The notes: a model not told the origin generated them from the letters alone. 33,728 nucleotides of DNA from Candidatus Cloacimonadota bacterium (GCA_003564135.1 PWNZ01000087.1:1-33728), one strand, 5' to 3'. Positions 16,920 to 24,737 are shown, counted from the stretch's first letter. Translations and numbers: made by a program.

Positions 16920-17756
16920 TCAACCGAATTTGCCTGTAAGGTAATCTTCTGTCCTTTTATTATCCGGCACAGTAAACATCTTTGATGTGGTATTAAACTC
17001 AATTAGACCGCCCAAATAAAAGAAAGCGGTATAGTCTGATACCCTTGCTGCTTGCTGCATATTATGGGTAACGATAATAATCGTCACTGTTTTCTTAAGC
17101 TTATGAATTAATTCTTCTATTCTAGTTGTTGACTGAGGATCTAACGAGCTTGTCGGCTCATCCATTAATAATACGTCCGGCTCGACGGCTAAAGCCCGCG
17201 CGATAGACAACCTTTGCTGCTGACCTCCAGAAAGGCTCCCACCAGGTGTCTTTAGTCTGTCTTTCACTTCTTCCCAAAGAGCAGCATGTCGTAGTGACTT
17301 TTCAACTACCTCGTCAAGGATCAATTTATTCTTTATCCCGACTAATTTTAGGCCCGCTATTACATTATCATAGATGGACATAGTAGGGAAGGGTGTCGGT
17401 TTCTGAAAAACCATCCCTAATTTGCGGCGGATAACCACCGGGTCAACTTTTGGAGCATAGATGTCTTTACCATTGAGGAGAACACTACCTTTAACTCTGG
17501 CGTTTTGAGTCAGATCGTGCATTCTGTTTAATGCTCTTAAGAAGGTAGTTTTGCCACACCCGGAAGGGCCGATTAAAGCTGTCACTTTTTTATCATAGAT
17601 CGGTATGGAGATGTCTTTCACTCCATAGGAAGAGCCATACATAACGGAGAGCTTTTTTGACTCTAATCTTAGAGAAAGGTCTTTTGGTGGTGTAATTTTT
17701 TCCGTGTTAGTGATGTTCACGTTATTAACTTTGCTTATTCTTGACATTTCTATCAT
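16920..17756 (-). CDS. pstB: Phosphate ABC transporter ATP-binding subunit
   Basis: This 278-residue ATPase energises high-affinity phosphate import by the PstAC channel. It has the Walker [17 protein letters not shown], the Q-loop region VFQKPTPFP, the ABC signature LSGGQQQR, Walker [13 protein letters not shown] and the switch histidine in [17 protein letters not shown] and the final DYLTGKFG are characteristic of PstB. The N-terminal 25 residues are a loosely conserved extension. It lies 18 bp downstream of pstA, with AAGGAG 8 nt before its start. Confidence 0.97.
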   Translation of the reverse strand: MIEMSRISKVNNVNITNTEKITPPKDLSLRLESKKLSVMYGSSYGVKDISIPIYDKKVTALIGPSGCGKTTFLRALNRMHDLTQNARVKGSVLLNGKDIYAPKVDPVVIRRKLGMVFQKPTPFPTMSIYDNVIAGLKLVGIKNKLILDEVVEKSLRHAALWEEVKDRLKTPGGSLSGGQQQRLSIARALAVEPDVLLMDEPTSSLDPQSTTRIEELIHKLKKTVTIIIVTHNMQQAARVSDYTAFFYLGGLIEFNTTSKMFTVPDNKRTEDYLTGKFG

Positions 17757-17774
17757 TATCTCAACTCCTTTGAA

Positions 17775-18632
17775 TTAATATTTTTCACGGACGACTATTC
17801 TAGCTATCGCGAATGAAACAATTACAAAAAACAGTAAAACAATTCCTGCTGCCCATCCAAGCTGATGCCACTCGGGGTAAGGGCTTATAGCTAAGCTGTA
17901 TAATCTTTGTGGAAGTGTATCAACAGGGCCAAAAGTCCAACCGAGCAAATACGAAGACTTATAGTTGTTCCCAAAAGAAGTAAATAGAAGCGGTGCTGCT
18001 TCTCCAACGGCGCGGGCAAAAGCTATCAATACTCCGGTCACTAATCCAGCTTTAGAGGCAGGTATAACTACTGAAGCGATTACTCTCCAGCGAGGCAAAC
18101 CAATTGCCAGTCCGGCTTCACGTATTGACCATGGTATATTCATTAATGCGCTTTCGGTTGATCTGGCGATAATTGGAAGCATAACAACAGCTAAAGCTAC
18201 TCCGCCCGAAAGGCCGGAAAACCCTCCCATTGGCTTCACTACGAGCGCCCAAGCTAAAAGACCCTTAAGTACTGCGGGCATTCCGTTGAGCGTATCATTC
18301 ATAACTCTCATAACCGGATTAAGCTTATGGTCAGGGTACTCAGATAGCATTACTCCCGCACCGATCCCAAAAGGTAAAGCAATTAGGATTGCTAATGCGT
18401 CAACAACAAGTGTCCCGATAATTGTATGCACTAACCCAGTTGGACGTCCGGTCATTGCTCTTGATGGAGAACCTAATTCCTGAGTGAAAAAATCTAAATT
18501 GATTGCCCCGATACCTTGAACAAATACATAGACCAAAATGATTATCAAAGGCGTCAGAACGGCTACGGTATTAAAGGCAATAAACGTTATCATTATTTTT
18601 TCATGTAGGTATCTTCTTTTTAAAGTTTTCAT
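17775..18632 (-). CDS. pstA: Phosphate ABC transporter permease PstA
   Basis: This 285-residue inner-membrane permease has six predicted hydrophobic spans. The binding-protein-dependent transport motif is seen in IREAGLAIGLPRWRVIASVVIPASKAGLVTG, written here as two parts: EAGLAIGLPRWRVIASVV and IPASKAGLVTG. Other family landmarks are GIGAGVMLSEY, NGMPAVLKGLLAW and ARAVGEAAPLLFTSFG. The start codon overlaps the pstC stop as ATGA, so the two permeases are translationally coupled, as expected for a heterodimeric channel. Confidence 0.96.
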   Translation of the reverse strand: MKTLKRRYLHEKIMITFIAFNTVAVLTPLIIILVYVFVQGIGAINLDFFTQELGSPSRAMTGRPTGLVHTIIGTLVVDALAILIALPFGIGAGVMLSEYPDHKLNPVMRVMNDTLNGMPAVLKGLLAWALVVKPMGGFSGLSGGVALAVVMLPIIARSTESALMNIPWSIREAGLAIGLPRWRVIASVVIPASKAGLVTGVLIAFARAVGEAAPLLFTSFGNNYKSSYLLGWTFGPVDTLPQRLYSLAISPYPEWHQLGWAAGIVLLFFVIVSFAIARIVVREKY

Positions 18633-19672
18633 ACTGTCCTAGCCCCCGTTAGCGAGAATTTTCTTTGTATATAAGCTGCGATAAGATTAACGACTAATGA
18701 TATGATGAATAAATAGAAACCAACCGCAATCAAGCTTGATAAGTGAATGTTCTCAACAGCTTCTCGGAACTCATTAACTATAACCGATGGCATAGTAGAG
18801 GCTGGCCCTATAATTGAAAAAGGCAAATTATTTTTGTTTCCGATTAACATTGCTACAGCCATTGTTTCTCCGATGGCTCTGCCAAACGAAAGCATAACAC
18901 CAGCTAATATCCCACCTCTGGCGTAGGGGATGACAGCCATTTTGACAACTTCCCACTTAGTAGCTCCCAGAGCATAAGCTGCTTCTCTTTGCTCTTTAGG
19001 AACCTTTTTGAATGCATCAACTGTTAGGACTGTTGTATAAGGTACAATCATAATTGCTAATATTATTGTGGCGGTAGCTATACCATAGCCTATAGGGTTT
19101 CCGAAGATAGGCGCAAATGAAGGATTATTATCAAGAATCCACATATAAATGTTCATATAAAAGGTATCGCGCATCCACGGTGCAAAAACAAAGATACCCC
19201 ATAATCCGATTATCACGGAGGGTATAGCAGCAATAAGGTTTGTTAGATTGTCTATTATGTGTGCCAGCCATCTGGGCGAATATTCTGCTGTAAAGATTGC
19301 TACTGCCAGAGCAGGTACGAATGAAATGGCCAATGAACCTATGCTTGTTATAAGAGTACCCACAATAAAAGGGAAAGCTCCAAACTCAATTTTCATAGCC
19401 GGGTCCCATACTCTGCCGAATAAGAACCCAAAAAAACCGTATCTTTTTATTGCTTCAGCTCCATCCTTGTAAAGTACTATTGCCATCACAATGGTTGTGA
19501 GAATCACAATAAATCCTAATGCAAATATGAAGTAAGAGAATAGTCTGTCCCCGAGGGTCCGATAGATAAATGACCGTTTTTTTCTCAGGTATTCTGACAG
19601 TGTAGTTTGACTAGTTTGGTATTTCACATTTGGCTCCTTTAAAACGGAACCGTCGGTTTCACGCTTTTTCAT
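18629..19672 (-). CDS. pstC: Phosphate ABC transporter permease PstC
   Basis: This 347-residue permease partners PstA. After about 35 cytoplasmic residues come the hydrophobic spans. PstC landmarks are AIFTAEYSPRWLAHI, AAIPSVIIGLWGIFVFAPW, EQREAAYALGATKWEVVKMA (EAA loop) and GRAIGETMAVAMLIGN. It follows pstS by 63 bp and overlaps pstA by 4 bp. The length is at the upper end for PstC because of the extended N-terminus. Confidence 0.96.
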   Translation of the reverse strand: MKKRETDGSVLKEPNVKYQTSQTTLSEYLRKKRSFIYRTLGDRLFSYFIFALGFIVILTTIVMAIVLYKDGAEAIKRYGFFGFLFGRVWDPAMKIEFGAFPFIVGTLITSIGSLAISFVPALAVAIFTAEYSPRWLAHIIDNLTNLIAAIPSVIIGLWGIFVFAPWMRDTFYMNIYMWILDNNPSFAPIFGNPIGYGIATATIILAIMIVPYTTVLTVDAFKKVPKEQREAAYALGATKWEVVKMAVIPYARGGILAGVMLSFGRAIGETMAVAMLIGNKNNLPFSIIGPASTMPSVIVNEFREAVENIHLSSLIAVGFYLFIISLVVNLIAAYIQRKFSLTGARTV

Positions 19673-19735
19673 AGCCGACAGTTCCGTTTGTTATCAAGGG
19701 ATTGATTTGTTTGCGCATAGAGTTGTTATTAGGTT

Positions 19736-20830
19736 TTAATTACCATCGAGTATGTTTCTGCCGATTGGTTCACCGTTCCATTTCATCTGCCTGATCATTG
19801 CATAGCTCTTTTGTATTGCCGCAGAGGGAAGTTGAGCATATCCTAAAGATTCTGATAGCTGTTGACCGTCTGTTATTGCCCAAATTATGAATCTAATCAG
19901 CTCTTCGGCTTGTTGTTTGTTTGATATGGTGCGATTCTTTTCCATATTTTCATAACAAAGCATCCAGGCAAAACCGGCGACCGGATACCCTATAGGATTT
20001 GGTGTGTCGGTGAATAGAATTCTTGTGTCGGTAGGTAATTCTATATTCGCAGCAGCTGAGGTTGCATCAAATGAAGGTGGTATAACATTTCCGGCACTGT
20101 TTTCTAAATAAGCATAACTCATATTGTTTAGCAGTGCATAAGCAAAGCTATTATAACCAATAGCCCCGGGAGTGTTCCTAACAATACCGGCGACACCTTC
20201 ATTGCCATTGGCGCCAACACCTGTCGGCCAATTAACACTTGTTGCAAAACCAACATTATTTGCCCATCTATCTGAAACTTTAGTTAAGTAGCTTGTCCAG
20301 AGGTTGGTGGTGCCTGAACCATCAGACCTGTGGACAACTTGTATCGGATGTCTCGGAAGCCGGACATCAGGATTAAGGTTGCGAATCCTTCTATCATTCC
20401 AGCGAGTGATTCGACCCAAGAAGATATCGGCTATCACAGGACCGTCAAATACTAAACCTTTGTCTATTCCGGGAACATTATATGTCACTACTACATCAGC
20501 TAATGTGATCGGCAGATTAAATGCTCTTCCTCCGGTGCTTTGTTCGATGTTTTTCATGATTTCGTCGGAAAGAAAGGCTTCAGACATGCCAAACATTATT
20601 GTTTGTTCGCTAAATTGGCGTATTCCACCGCCTGAACCTATTGACTGATAATTGATTGTTACTCTACCGTTGGTTGCGTCACGATATTCATCAGCCATTG
20701 CTGTGATTAATGGTGCCGGGAATGATGCTCCGGCTCCGATCAACTCAACTCGGCGTTGGCCATGTAAATTGATTCCTAATAATAATGATAAGGTTAGTGC
20801 CAGTCCTATTAATTTGCTTACTGATCTCAT
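19736..20830 (-). CDS. pstS: Periplasmic phosphate-binding protein PstS
   Basis: This 364-residue protein has a signal peptide (cleavage near residue 24, NLHG/QRR) and captures phosphate in the periplasm for PstCAB. The mature part starts VELIGAGASFPAPL, the classic PstS opening. Phosphate-contacting motifs NYQSIGSGGGIRQF, FGMSEAF and VHRSDGSGTTNLWTSYL are intact; the usual SD in G-x-SD is SE here. There is no lipobox, so it is probably soluble. It is first in pstSCAB-phoU, has AAGGAG before the start, and has a Pho-box-like array 50-90 bp upstream. Confidence 0.96.
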   Translation of the reverse strand: MRSVSKLIGLALTLSLLLGINLHGQRRVELIGAGASFPAPLITAMADEYRDATNGRVTINYQSIGSGGGIRQFSEQTIMFGMSEAFLSDEIMKNIEQSTGGRAFNLPITLADVVVTYNVPGIDKGLVFDGPVIADIFLGRITRWNDRRIRNLNPDVRLPRHPIQVVHRSDGSGTTNLWTSYLTKVSDRWANNVGFATSVNWPTGVGANGNEGVAGIVRNTPGAIGYNSFAYALLNNMSYAYLENSAGNVIPPSFDATSAAANIELPTDTRILFTDTPNPIGYPVAGFAWMLCYENMEKNRTISNKQQAEELIRFIIWAITDGQQLSESLGYAQLPSAAIQKSYAMIRQMKWNGEPIGRNILDGN

Positions 20831-20863
20831 TTGTTTTCTCCTTTCGTATTTATACGTTCACAT

Positions 20864-20918
20864 AGATATATGATCCTGAGGTTAAGCATTGTTAATCAAA
20901 CTGTTAAGAAAGTGTTAA
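20864..20918 (-). promoter_or_regulatory. Pho box array and pstS promoter
   Basis: Read on the minus strand, TTAACA occurs at 20913-20918, 20902-20907 and 20890-20895, followed by TTAACC at 20880-20885. The start-to-start steps are 11, 12 and 10 bp, about one helical turn each. This is the layout of PhoB/PhoP sites: E. coli PhoB binds 11-bp direct repeats, and B. subtilis PhoP binds TTAACA-like hexamers about 5 nt apart. Ten bp past the last repeat is TATATC (minus strand, 20870 down to 20865), a fair -10 element, giving the class II arrangement in which the activator replaces the -35. The gene for the regulator itself is not in the window. Confidence 0.72.
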
Positions 20919-21028
20919 TGCGTATTGAAAGGACCCAAAATTCGTCTAAAGCAGGTGCCTACTCTCTTCACCAAAAGACATCTCATTACTTCCATTTTTA
21001 ATGTCAGTAACAGGCGTAACTACGAAAA

Positions 21029-21054
21029 AAAATGCCCGAGGAAATGATTAAACT
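21029..21054 (-). repeat. Divergent third copy of the 26-bp repeat, inverted
   Basis: Compared with the reverse complement of the repeat at 12286 and 12501, 21 of 26 bases match. The core CCCGAGGAAATGATTAAA (CCCGAGGGAATGATTAAA in the other copies) has a single mismatch. It lies in intergenic DNA, in the opposite orientation to the other two. This makes the repeat a dispersed family rather than a local duplication. Confidence 0.6.
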
Positions 21055-21224
21055 GAATGCGTTTAGACCCGGCACTCAATTTACTTTGGTTGTCTAACTT
21101 TATTTAGTAACAGGTTTGAAATCTAGTAGAAGTTGGGCAGGATCTGAAAACTAGACCTAATCAGCGCAATCACTTCAATCTAGAGGGTATTTAAGCATGA
21201 TAATTTAGAGAAAGTTGTTTTTTC

Positions 21225-21265
21225 TTGACAGATAAACGGGCCCAGACTAACTGAACATAAGTTCA
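21225..21265 (+). promoter_or_regulatory. Possible promoter/operator of the DUF134-MinD cluster
   Basis: TTGACA at 21225-21230 is a perfect -35, but the -10 at the right distance (TAACTG, 17 bp away) is poor. TGAAC (21252-21256) and GTTCA (21261-21265) form a perfect inverted repeat around ATAA, overlapping the expected transcription start. Such a position suits repression by a dimeric regulator, possibly the DUF134 protein encoded 36 bp downstream. This is inference from position only. Confidence 0.35.
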
Positions 21266-21301
21266 AATTAAAGAGTATAGGTTTAGACCAAAGGAGATTA
21301 T

Positions 21302-21748
21302 ATGCCCAGAGGAAAAGCATTAAGAACACTGCACGAGTTGCCGATTGTGAAAGGATTTCGCCCCTTTTGGATGCGACCTAATTACCGGCAGGGTATTGTA
21401 TTATGCTTGGAAGAATATGAAGCACTGCGATTGATAGACTATGAAGGCTTGATCCATGAAGATGCAGCAAGGAAAATGAATATATCAAGACCTACTGTGA
21501 CCCGTATTTATGAAAAAGCACGTAAGAAGTTGTCACAAGCGTTAGTTGAGGGTCGAAGTATTCTAATAGAGGGTGGAGATGTCAAATTAAACGGTGTTCA
21601 CTTTATGTGTGAAGATTGTAATCATAGGTTTGTAGTCGAAAGTTCGCTAAATGGGAATATTTGCTGCCCAAAATGCCAATCAAGACGGTTAATTAGTCTC
21701 AGTGAGTGTTTTGTCAGAGGCTGCCGAAGGTGCCGAAGATGCAGGTGA
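21302..21748 (+). CDS. DUF134 family DNA-binding protein
   Basis: This 148-residue protein opens the iron-sulfur/MinD cluster and has AAGGAG before its ATG. It begins MPRGKALRTL, then LCLEEYEALRLIDYEGLIHEDAARKMNISRPTVTRIYEKARKKL in segments: EEYEALRLIDYEGL and a sigma-4-like helix-turn-helix (DAARKMNISRPTVTRIYEKA, residues 54-73). This is the hallmark of DUF134. The C-terminal third is cysteine-rich: C103-x2-C106, C121-C122-x2-C125, C136, and a tail with C141, C144 and C147 (GCRRCRRCR). It may bind zinc or an iron-sulfur cluster, and I infer a metal- or cluster-sensing regulator of the genes that follow. Stand-alone DUF134 proteins are uncharacterised. Confidence 0.85.
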   Translation: MPRGKALRTLHELPIVKGFRPFWMRPNYRQGIVLCLEEYEALRLIDYEGLIHEDAARKMNISRPTVTRIYEKARKKLSQALVEGRSILIEGGDVKLNGVHFMCEDCNHRFVVESSLNGNICCPKCQSRRLISLSECFVRGCRRCRRCR

Positions 21749-21839
21749 GCTAATTGTGTTTACACATGGTGTTTCTCTTGATTTATTCGGAATCGGGGAA
21801 AAGAAAATATCAAAATATATAAGGAGGATATAAAAGAAA

Positions 21840-22190
21840 ATGAGAAAGACAATAGCAATACCTCTCAGCAATGGAGGACTGAGTCATCATTTCGGACGTT
21901 GCGATAAGTTTGTGCTGTATACAGTAGCGGACGGTAAAATTATTGGTCGAGAACTATATGAACCGCCAACTCATCAAACGGGCTCACATCCGGAGTTTTT
22001 GAGAAACAAAGGATGCAGTACCGTAATAGCTTCCGGGATGGGGATTAAAGCACAAAACTTGTTTCTAAGCTACGGAATTGAAGTATTAATTGGAGTTGAG
22101 TCTGCTGATAGTGAAGAAATTATAAAAAACTACCTACATGACAGCCTGAAAACCAATCAAAACCGTTGTGAACACAAAAAGGTATATTAG
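21840..22190 (+). CDS. NifX/NifB-type cofactor-binding domain protein
   Basis: This 116-residue protein matches the dinitrogenase iron-molybdenum cofactor biosynthesis fold: KTIAIPLSNGGLSHHFGRCDKFVLYTV at the start, with LSHHFGRCDKF as the family signature, and the C-terminal VIASGMGIKAQNLFLSYGIEV. The family includes NifX, NafY and stand-alone proteins that carry FeMo-co or related clusters. No nitrogenase genes are present, so a general iron-sulfur carrier role is more likely. AAGGAGG lies 12 nt upstream, rather far. The gap to the next gene is only 3 bp. Confidence 0.85.
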   Translation: MRKTIAIPLSNGGLSHHFGRCDKFVLYTVADGKIIGRELYEPPTHQTGSHPEFLRNKGCSTVIASGMGIKAQNLFLSYGIEVLIGVESADSEEIIKNYLHDSLKTNQNRCEHKKVY

Positions 22191-22193
22191 AAA

Positions 22194-23054
22194 ATGAAGG
22201 TAGCAATAGCAAGTGGTAAAGGAGGAACAGGGAAAACCACCGTAGCCGTAAATCTCGCGTTAAAGGCAAGTGAGGCCTTGAAGGTCTTATTACTCGACTT
22301 AGATGTCGAAGAGCCTAACTGCTCGGTATTCATCAAGGGCGATCTGCATAAACGGGAACCCGTTTGTCGAATGGTGCCCGAGTGGGACGAGCATCTATGT
22401 ACACTTTGCGGGAGATGTCCTTCTCGCTGCAACTTTAATGCGGTTCTTAAATTAGGGCGCAAAATAAAAGTATTAGCCAACCTGTGTCATTCTTGTTATG
22501 CATGCAGCGAATTATGCTCGGCATCAGCTTTGTTAATGAAACCCGAGGCAATGGGAGAATTGTCTGAATACCATATAAACGGGTTATCTTTCATAGAAAG
22601 CAAACTGAACATAGGTATGGAAATGGCTGCACCTTTGATTGGCAAGACTATATCATATTCAAGAGAATCTTTCCCGAATAATGATTTAGAGATATGGGAC
22701 TGCCCGCCGGGAACATCCTGTTCAGCTATAGAAGCAGCTAAGCAGGCTGATCTGGTTATCTTAGTTGCCGAACCGACACCGTTTGGTCTTTATGATTTAA
22801 GTTTAGCTGTTAAAACGATGAGGTATTTAGACAAGCCAATAGCCGTCGTGATTAACCGTTTTGGAGCGGGTAATGAAAAAATACTTACTTATTGTCTTGA
22901 GCAAAACCTCGAAATATGGGCAAAAATAGATAATAATCGCCGTATAGCAGAGCTTTACTCAAAAGGGGAATTGCTGTATAAACAAGTCCCAGATTTTTCT
23001 AAAGCTGTTGAAACTATCTTAACACGCATAAACAAAAAAAAGGAACAGTTATGA
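22194..23054 (+). CDS. MinD/ParA-type ATPase with inserted 2[4Fe-4S] ferredoxin domain (paralogue 1)
   Basis: This 286-residue P-loop protein has the deviant Walker A SGKGGTGKTT (residues 7-16), the A' region LLLDLDVEEPN and switch II WDCPPGTSCSA. Between them is a bacterial ferredoxin insert with cysteines at 69, 72, 75 and 79 (CTLCGRCPSRC) and at 98, 101, 104 and 108 (CHSCYACSELC), enough for two [4Fe-4S] clusters. Family members occur in anaerobes next to NifX-like and DUF5320 genes. They are related to Mrp/NBP35 cluster-assembly ATPases, but their function is not established. It overlaps the next paralogue by ATGA. Compared with paralogue 2, the A' motif reads DLDVEEPN in place of DCDVDAPD. 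Confidence 0.9.
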   Translation: MKVAIASGKGGTGKTTVAVNLALKASEALKVLLLDLDVEEPNCSVFIKGDLHKREPVCRMVPEWDEHLCTLCGRCPSRCNFNAVLKLGRKIKVLANLCHSCYACSELCSASALLMKPEAMGELSEYHINGLSFIESKLNIGMEMAAPLIGKTISYSRESFPNNDLEIWDCPPGTSCSAIEAAKQADLVILVAEPTPFGLYDLSLAVKTMRYLDKPIAVVINRFGAGNEKILTYCLEQNLEIWAKIDNNRRIAELYSKGELLYKQVPDFSKAVETILTRINKKKEQL

Positions 23055-23926
23055 AAGAGATAGTCGTTATATCAGGCAAGGGCGGTACAGGTAAAACCTC
23101 CTTAGCTTTAGCTTTATCATTCATTCTGGGCCCTGAAGCAGTGATAGCCGATTGTGATGTCGATGCACCTGATATGCATCTGATTTTGAAACCGCAAATT
23201 ATTAGTAGAGAAGAGTTTAAAAGTGGTTACAAGGCAGTTATTGACAGCACAAAATGTTCGAAATGTAATTTATGTCAGGAGATTTGCCGCTATGGGGCTG
23301 TCATAGTAGAATCAGGAAACTATACTGTCAATAAAATGGAGTGTGAGGGCTGTTCATACTGCTATCATGTCTGCCCGGAAAAAGCTGTTAGGATGGAAGA
23401 ACAGACAGTTGGAGAATGGTTTCTTTCCGAGATCAGGACAGATTCGTGGCTTTCGCATTCTCAATTAGGCATAGGTGCTGATAATTCGGGAAAACTGGTG
23501 GCCAAAGTCAAAAAAGAAGCGAAGGAAGCTGCAGAAACGAGGGAAATTGAGTACATTCTTGTTGATGGCTCACCAGGTATCGGTTGCCCTGTGATATCAT
23601 CGCTGTCAGGAGCAAACTATGCTCTAATCGTTACTGAACCTTCATTAACAGGATTTTCCGATATGAAACGGGTGGCGGAGCTGACAAAACAATTCTTTAT
23701 ACCGATGGGATGTATTATTAATAAAGCCGACCTCAACAAAGATATTACAAATAAAATAATTAACTACTTGAAAACAGAAGAGGTAGAGTTGATTGATTGT
23801 CTAGATTACGATGATGATTTTCATCAAGCATTAATCAACTCCAAAAGCATAATCGAACTAAACCCCTATAAATGGACGTCACGAATCTATATGATATGGA
23901 ATAGAGTTCGTAATGGAATTAAATAA
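23051..23926 (+). CDS. MinD/ParA-type ATPase with inserted 2[4Fe-4S] ferredoxin domain (paralogue 2)
   Basis: This 291-residue paralogue of the preceding gene is coupled to it by a 4-bp overlap. It has Walker A SGKGGTGKTS (residues 8-17), A' ADCDVDAPDMHL, switch II LVDGSPGIGCPV and the late VINKADLN base-recognition region. The ferredoxin insert has cysteines at 69, 72, 75 and 79 (CSKCNLCQEIC) and at 98, 101, 104 and 108 (CEGCSYCYHVC). These are exactly the residue numbers of paralogue 1, so the two arose by duplication with strict conservation of the insert. They probably act as a heterodimer, as MinD-family ATPases work as dimers; this is inference. Confidence 0.9.
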   Translation: MKEIVVISGKGGTGKTSLALALSFILGPEAVIADCDVDAPDMHLILKPQIISREEFKSGYKAVIDSTKCSKCNLCQEICRYGAVIVESGNYTVNKMECEGCSYCYHVCPEKAVRMEEQTVGEWFLSEIRTDSWLSHSQLGIGADNSGKLVAKVKKEAKEAAETREIEYILVDGSPGIGCPVISSLSGANYALIVTEPSLTGFSDMKRVAELTKQFFIPMGCIINKADLNKDITNKIINYLKTEEVELIDCLDYDDDFHQALINSKSIIELNPYKWTSRIYMIWNRVRNGIK

Positions 23927-23961
23927 CAAGTTAATCTTAACATCTTTATGAGGAGGTGATT

Positions 23962-24303
23962 ATGAAGATAGCATTTACTGCAAAAGGTGCCGGTTGGGAT
24001 TCTGAGATTGATCCGAGGTTCGGACGGTCAGATTTTCTGCTGGTTTATGATGAAGAGAATGATAATTTAATTAGTTATGATAATCGAACTATTCGTTCTG
24101 TAGCACATGGTGCAGGGCCAAAGACGGCCCAAAAGCTGTTCGAACTGTCACCTAAAGTACTGATAACCGGTAACGGGCCCGGAGGCAATGCCTTAGCCGC
24201 ACTGAACAGCTCAAACGTAGCAATATTTACTGGAGCGAATGGAATGAGCATTCGTGACGCTTATCAAGCGTATAAAGATAATAAACTACAACAACAAAGA
24301 TAA
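23962..24303 (+). CDS. Second NifX/NifB-type cofactor-binding domain protein
   Basis: The ATG at 23962 follows a near-perfect AGGAGGTGATT; an in-frame GTG at 23956 lies within that ribosome site and is rejected. The product is 113 residues: MKIAFTAKGAGWDSEIDPRFGRSDFLLVYD with DPRFGRSDFLLVY as the family signature, then GAGPKTAQKLFEL and LITGNGPGGNALAAL. It is a different subfamily from the one at 21840, closer to the small archaeal-type proteins of the NifX/NifB group. It follows the two ATPases by 35 bp and precedes the DUF5320 gene by 12 bp. Confidence 0.85.
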   Translation: MKIAFTAKGAGWDSEIDPRFGRSDFLLVYDEENDNLISYDNRTIRSVAHGAGPKTAQKLFELSPKVLITGNGPGGNALAALNSSNVAIFTGANGMSIRDAYQAYKDNKLQQQR

Positions 24304-24315
24304 GGAGGTGAGATT

Positions 24316-24594
24316 ATGCCAGGATTTGACGGATCAGGACCCTATGGAGATGGACGACCCGGAAGAGGTTTAGGCCCTTGCGGAAGATTTGGACGTAACT
24401 ACGATTATGGTCGCAGAGGATTACGCAATTTTGGAAGGCGTAATCGTTGGTTTCGCAACGATTATCCCGTTGTTGATTACTATGATCAACCGATTAACAG
24501 GGAGAGTTTCCAAGCGAGAAAGAGAGAATTAGAGAGCGAAATCAAGTGGTTGGAAGATGAAATGGAACAAATGCAGAAAAAGAACCAAGAGTAA
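24316..24594 (+). CDS. DUF5320 family Gly/Arg-rich protein
   Basis: This 92-residue protein has a very strong ribosome site (AAGGAGGTGAG). The first half is rich in glycine, arginine and aromatics (MPGFDGSGPYGDGRPGRGLG, then repeats of RRG/FGRR). The last 30 residues form a likely coiled coil (ESEIKWLEDEMEQMQKKNQE). MPGFDG-x-GP at the start is the signature of DUF5320, small proteins almost always next to NifX- and MinD-like genes in anaerobes. It has one cysteine (GPCGRF). The function is unknown; an assembly or scaffold role is a guess from shape and context. Confidence 0.8.
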   Translation: MPGFDGSGPYGDGRPGRGLGPCGRFGRNYDYGRRGLRNFGRRNRWFRNDYPVVDYYDQPINRESFQARKRELESEIKWLEDEMEQMQKKNQE

Positions 24595-24644
24595 TAACTT
24601 AAAAAAGTATATCTGTTAAAAAAGATAAGTATTACAAATAAAAC

Positions 24645-24655
24645 TTGACTGTCAA
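24645..24655. promoter_or_regulatory. Palindrome TTGACTGTCAA upstream of mrp
   Basis: TTGAC and GTCAA form a perfect 5-bp inverted repeat around a single T, the size of a dimeric repressor half-site pair. TTGACT could also serve as a -35, with TATAAC at 24671-24676, but the 20-bp spacing is too long for a normal sigma-70 promoter. It lies about 205 bp before mrp. Confidence 0.3.
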
Positions 24656-24703
24656 TATAGGTAAAGTTGCTATAACAGAAGTTCTCTACAGTTCGGTACG
24701 AAT

Positions 24704-24737
24704 CAAGGGTAGATTAGCAAGCGCTTTTCTACCCTTG
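24704..24737. repeat. Perfect 10-bp hairpin between the DUF5320 gene and mrp
   Basis: CAAGGGTAGA (24704-24713) pairs perfectly with TCTACCCTTG (24728-24737) around a 14-nt loop that itself holds the palindrome AAGCGCTT. No T-run follows on the plus strand, so it is not a classic terminator. It lies in the 266-bp gap that separates mrp from the other cluster genes, in the likely mrp leader. It may be a processing or regulatory RNA element. Confidence 0.5.

Larger units (their letters stand above)
20919..21301. other. Non-coding interval upstream of the DUF134 gene
   Basis: Together with 20831-20918 this forms the 471-bp divergent region between pstS and the DUF134 gene. It holds a divergent copy of the 26-bp repeat (21029-21054), a TTGACA at 21225-21230 and a palindrome at 21252-21265, all listed separately. 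I see no coding frame. Confidence 0.55.

Noticed and set aside
17965..18483. A 172-codon plus-strand frame
   Set aside because: It is a complement of pstA, which has clear family motifs on the other strand.
21840..24303. A nitrogenase cofactor (nif) cluster, suggested by the two NifX/NifB-type genes
   Set aside because: No nifH, nifD, nifK, nifE or radical-SAM nifB is present; stand-alone NifX-fold proteins are common next to MinD-like genes in non-fixing anaerobes.
24645..24676. A normal sigma-70 promoter TTGACT / TATAAC for mrp
   Set aside because: The spacing is 20 bp, well outside the usual 16-18 bp; kept only as a palindrome.
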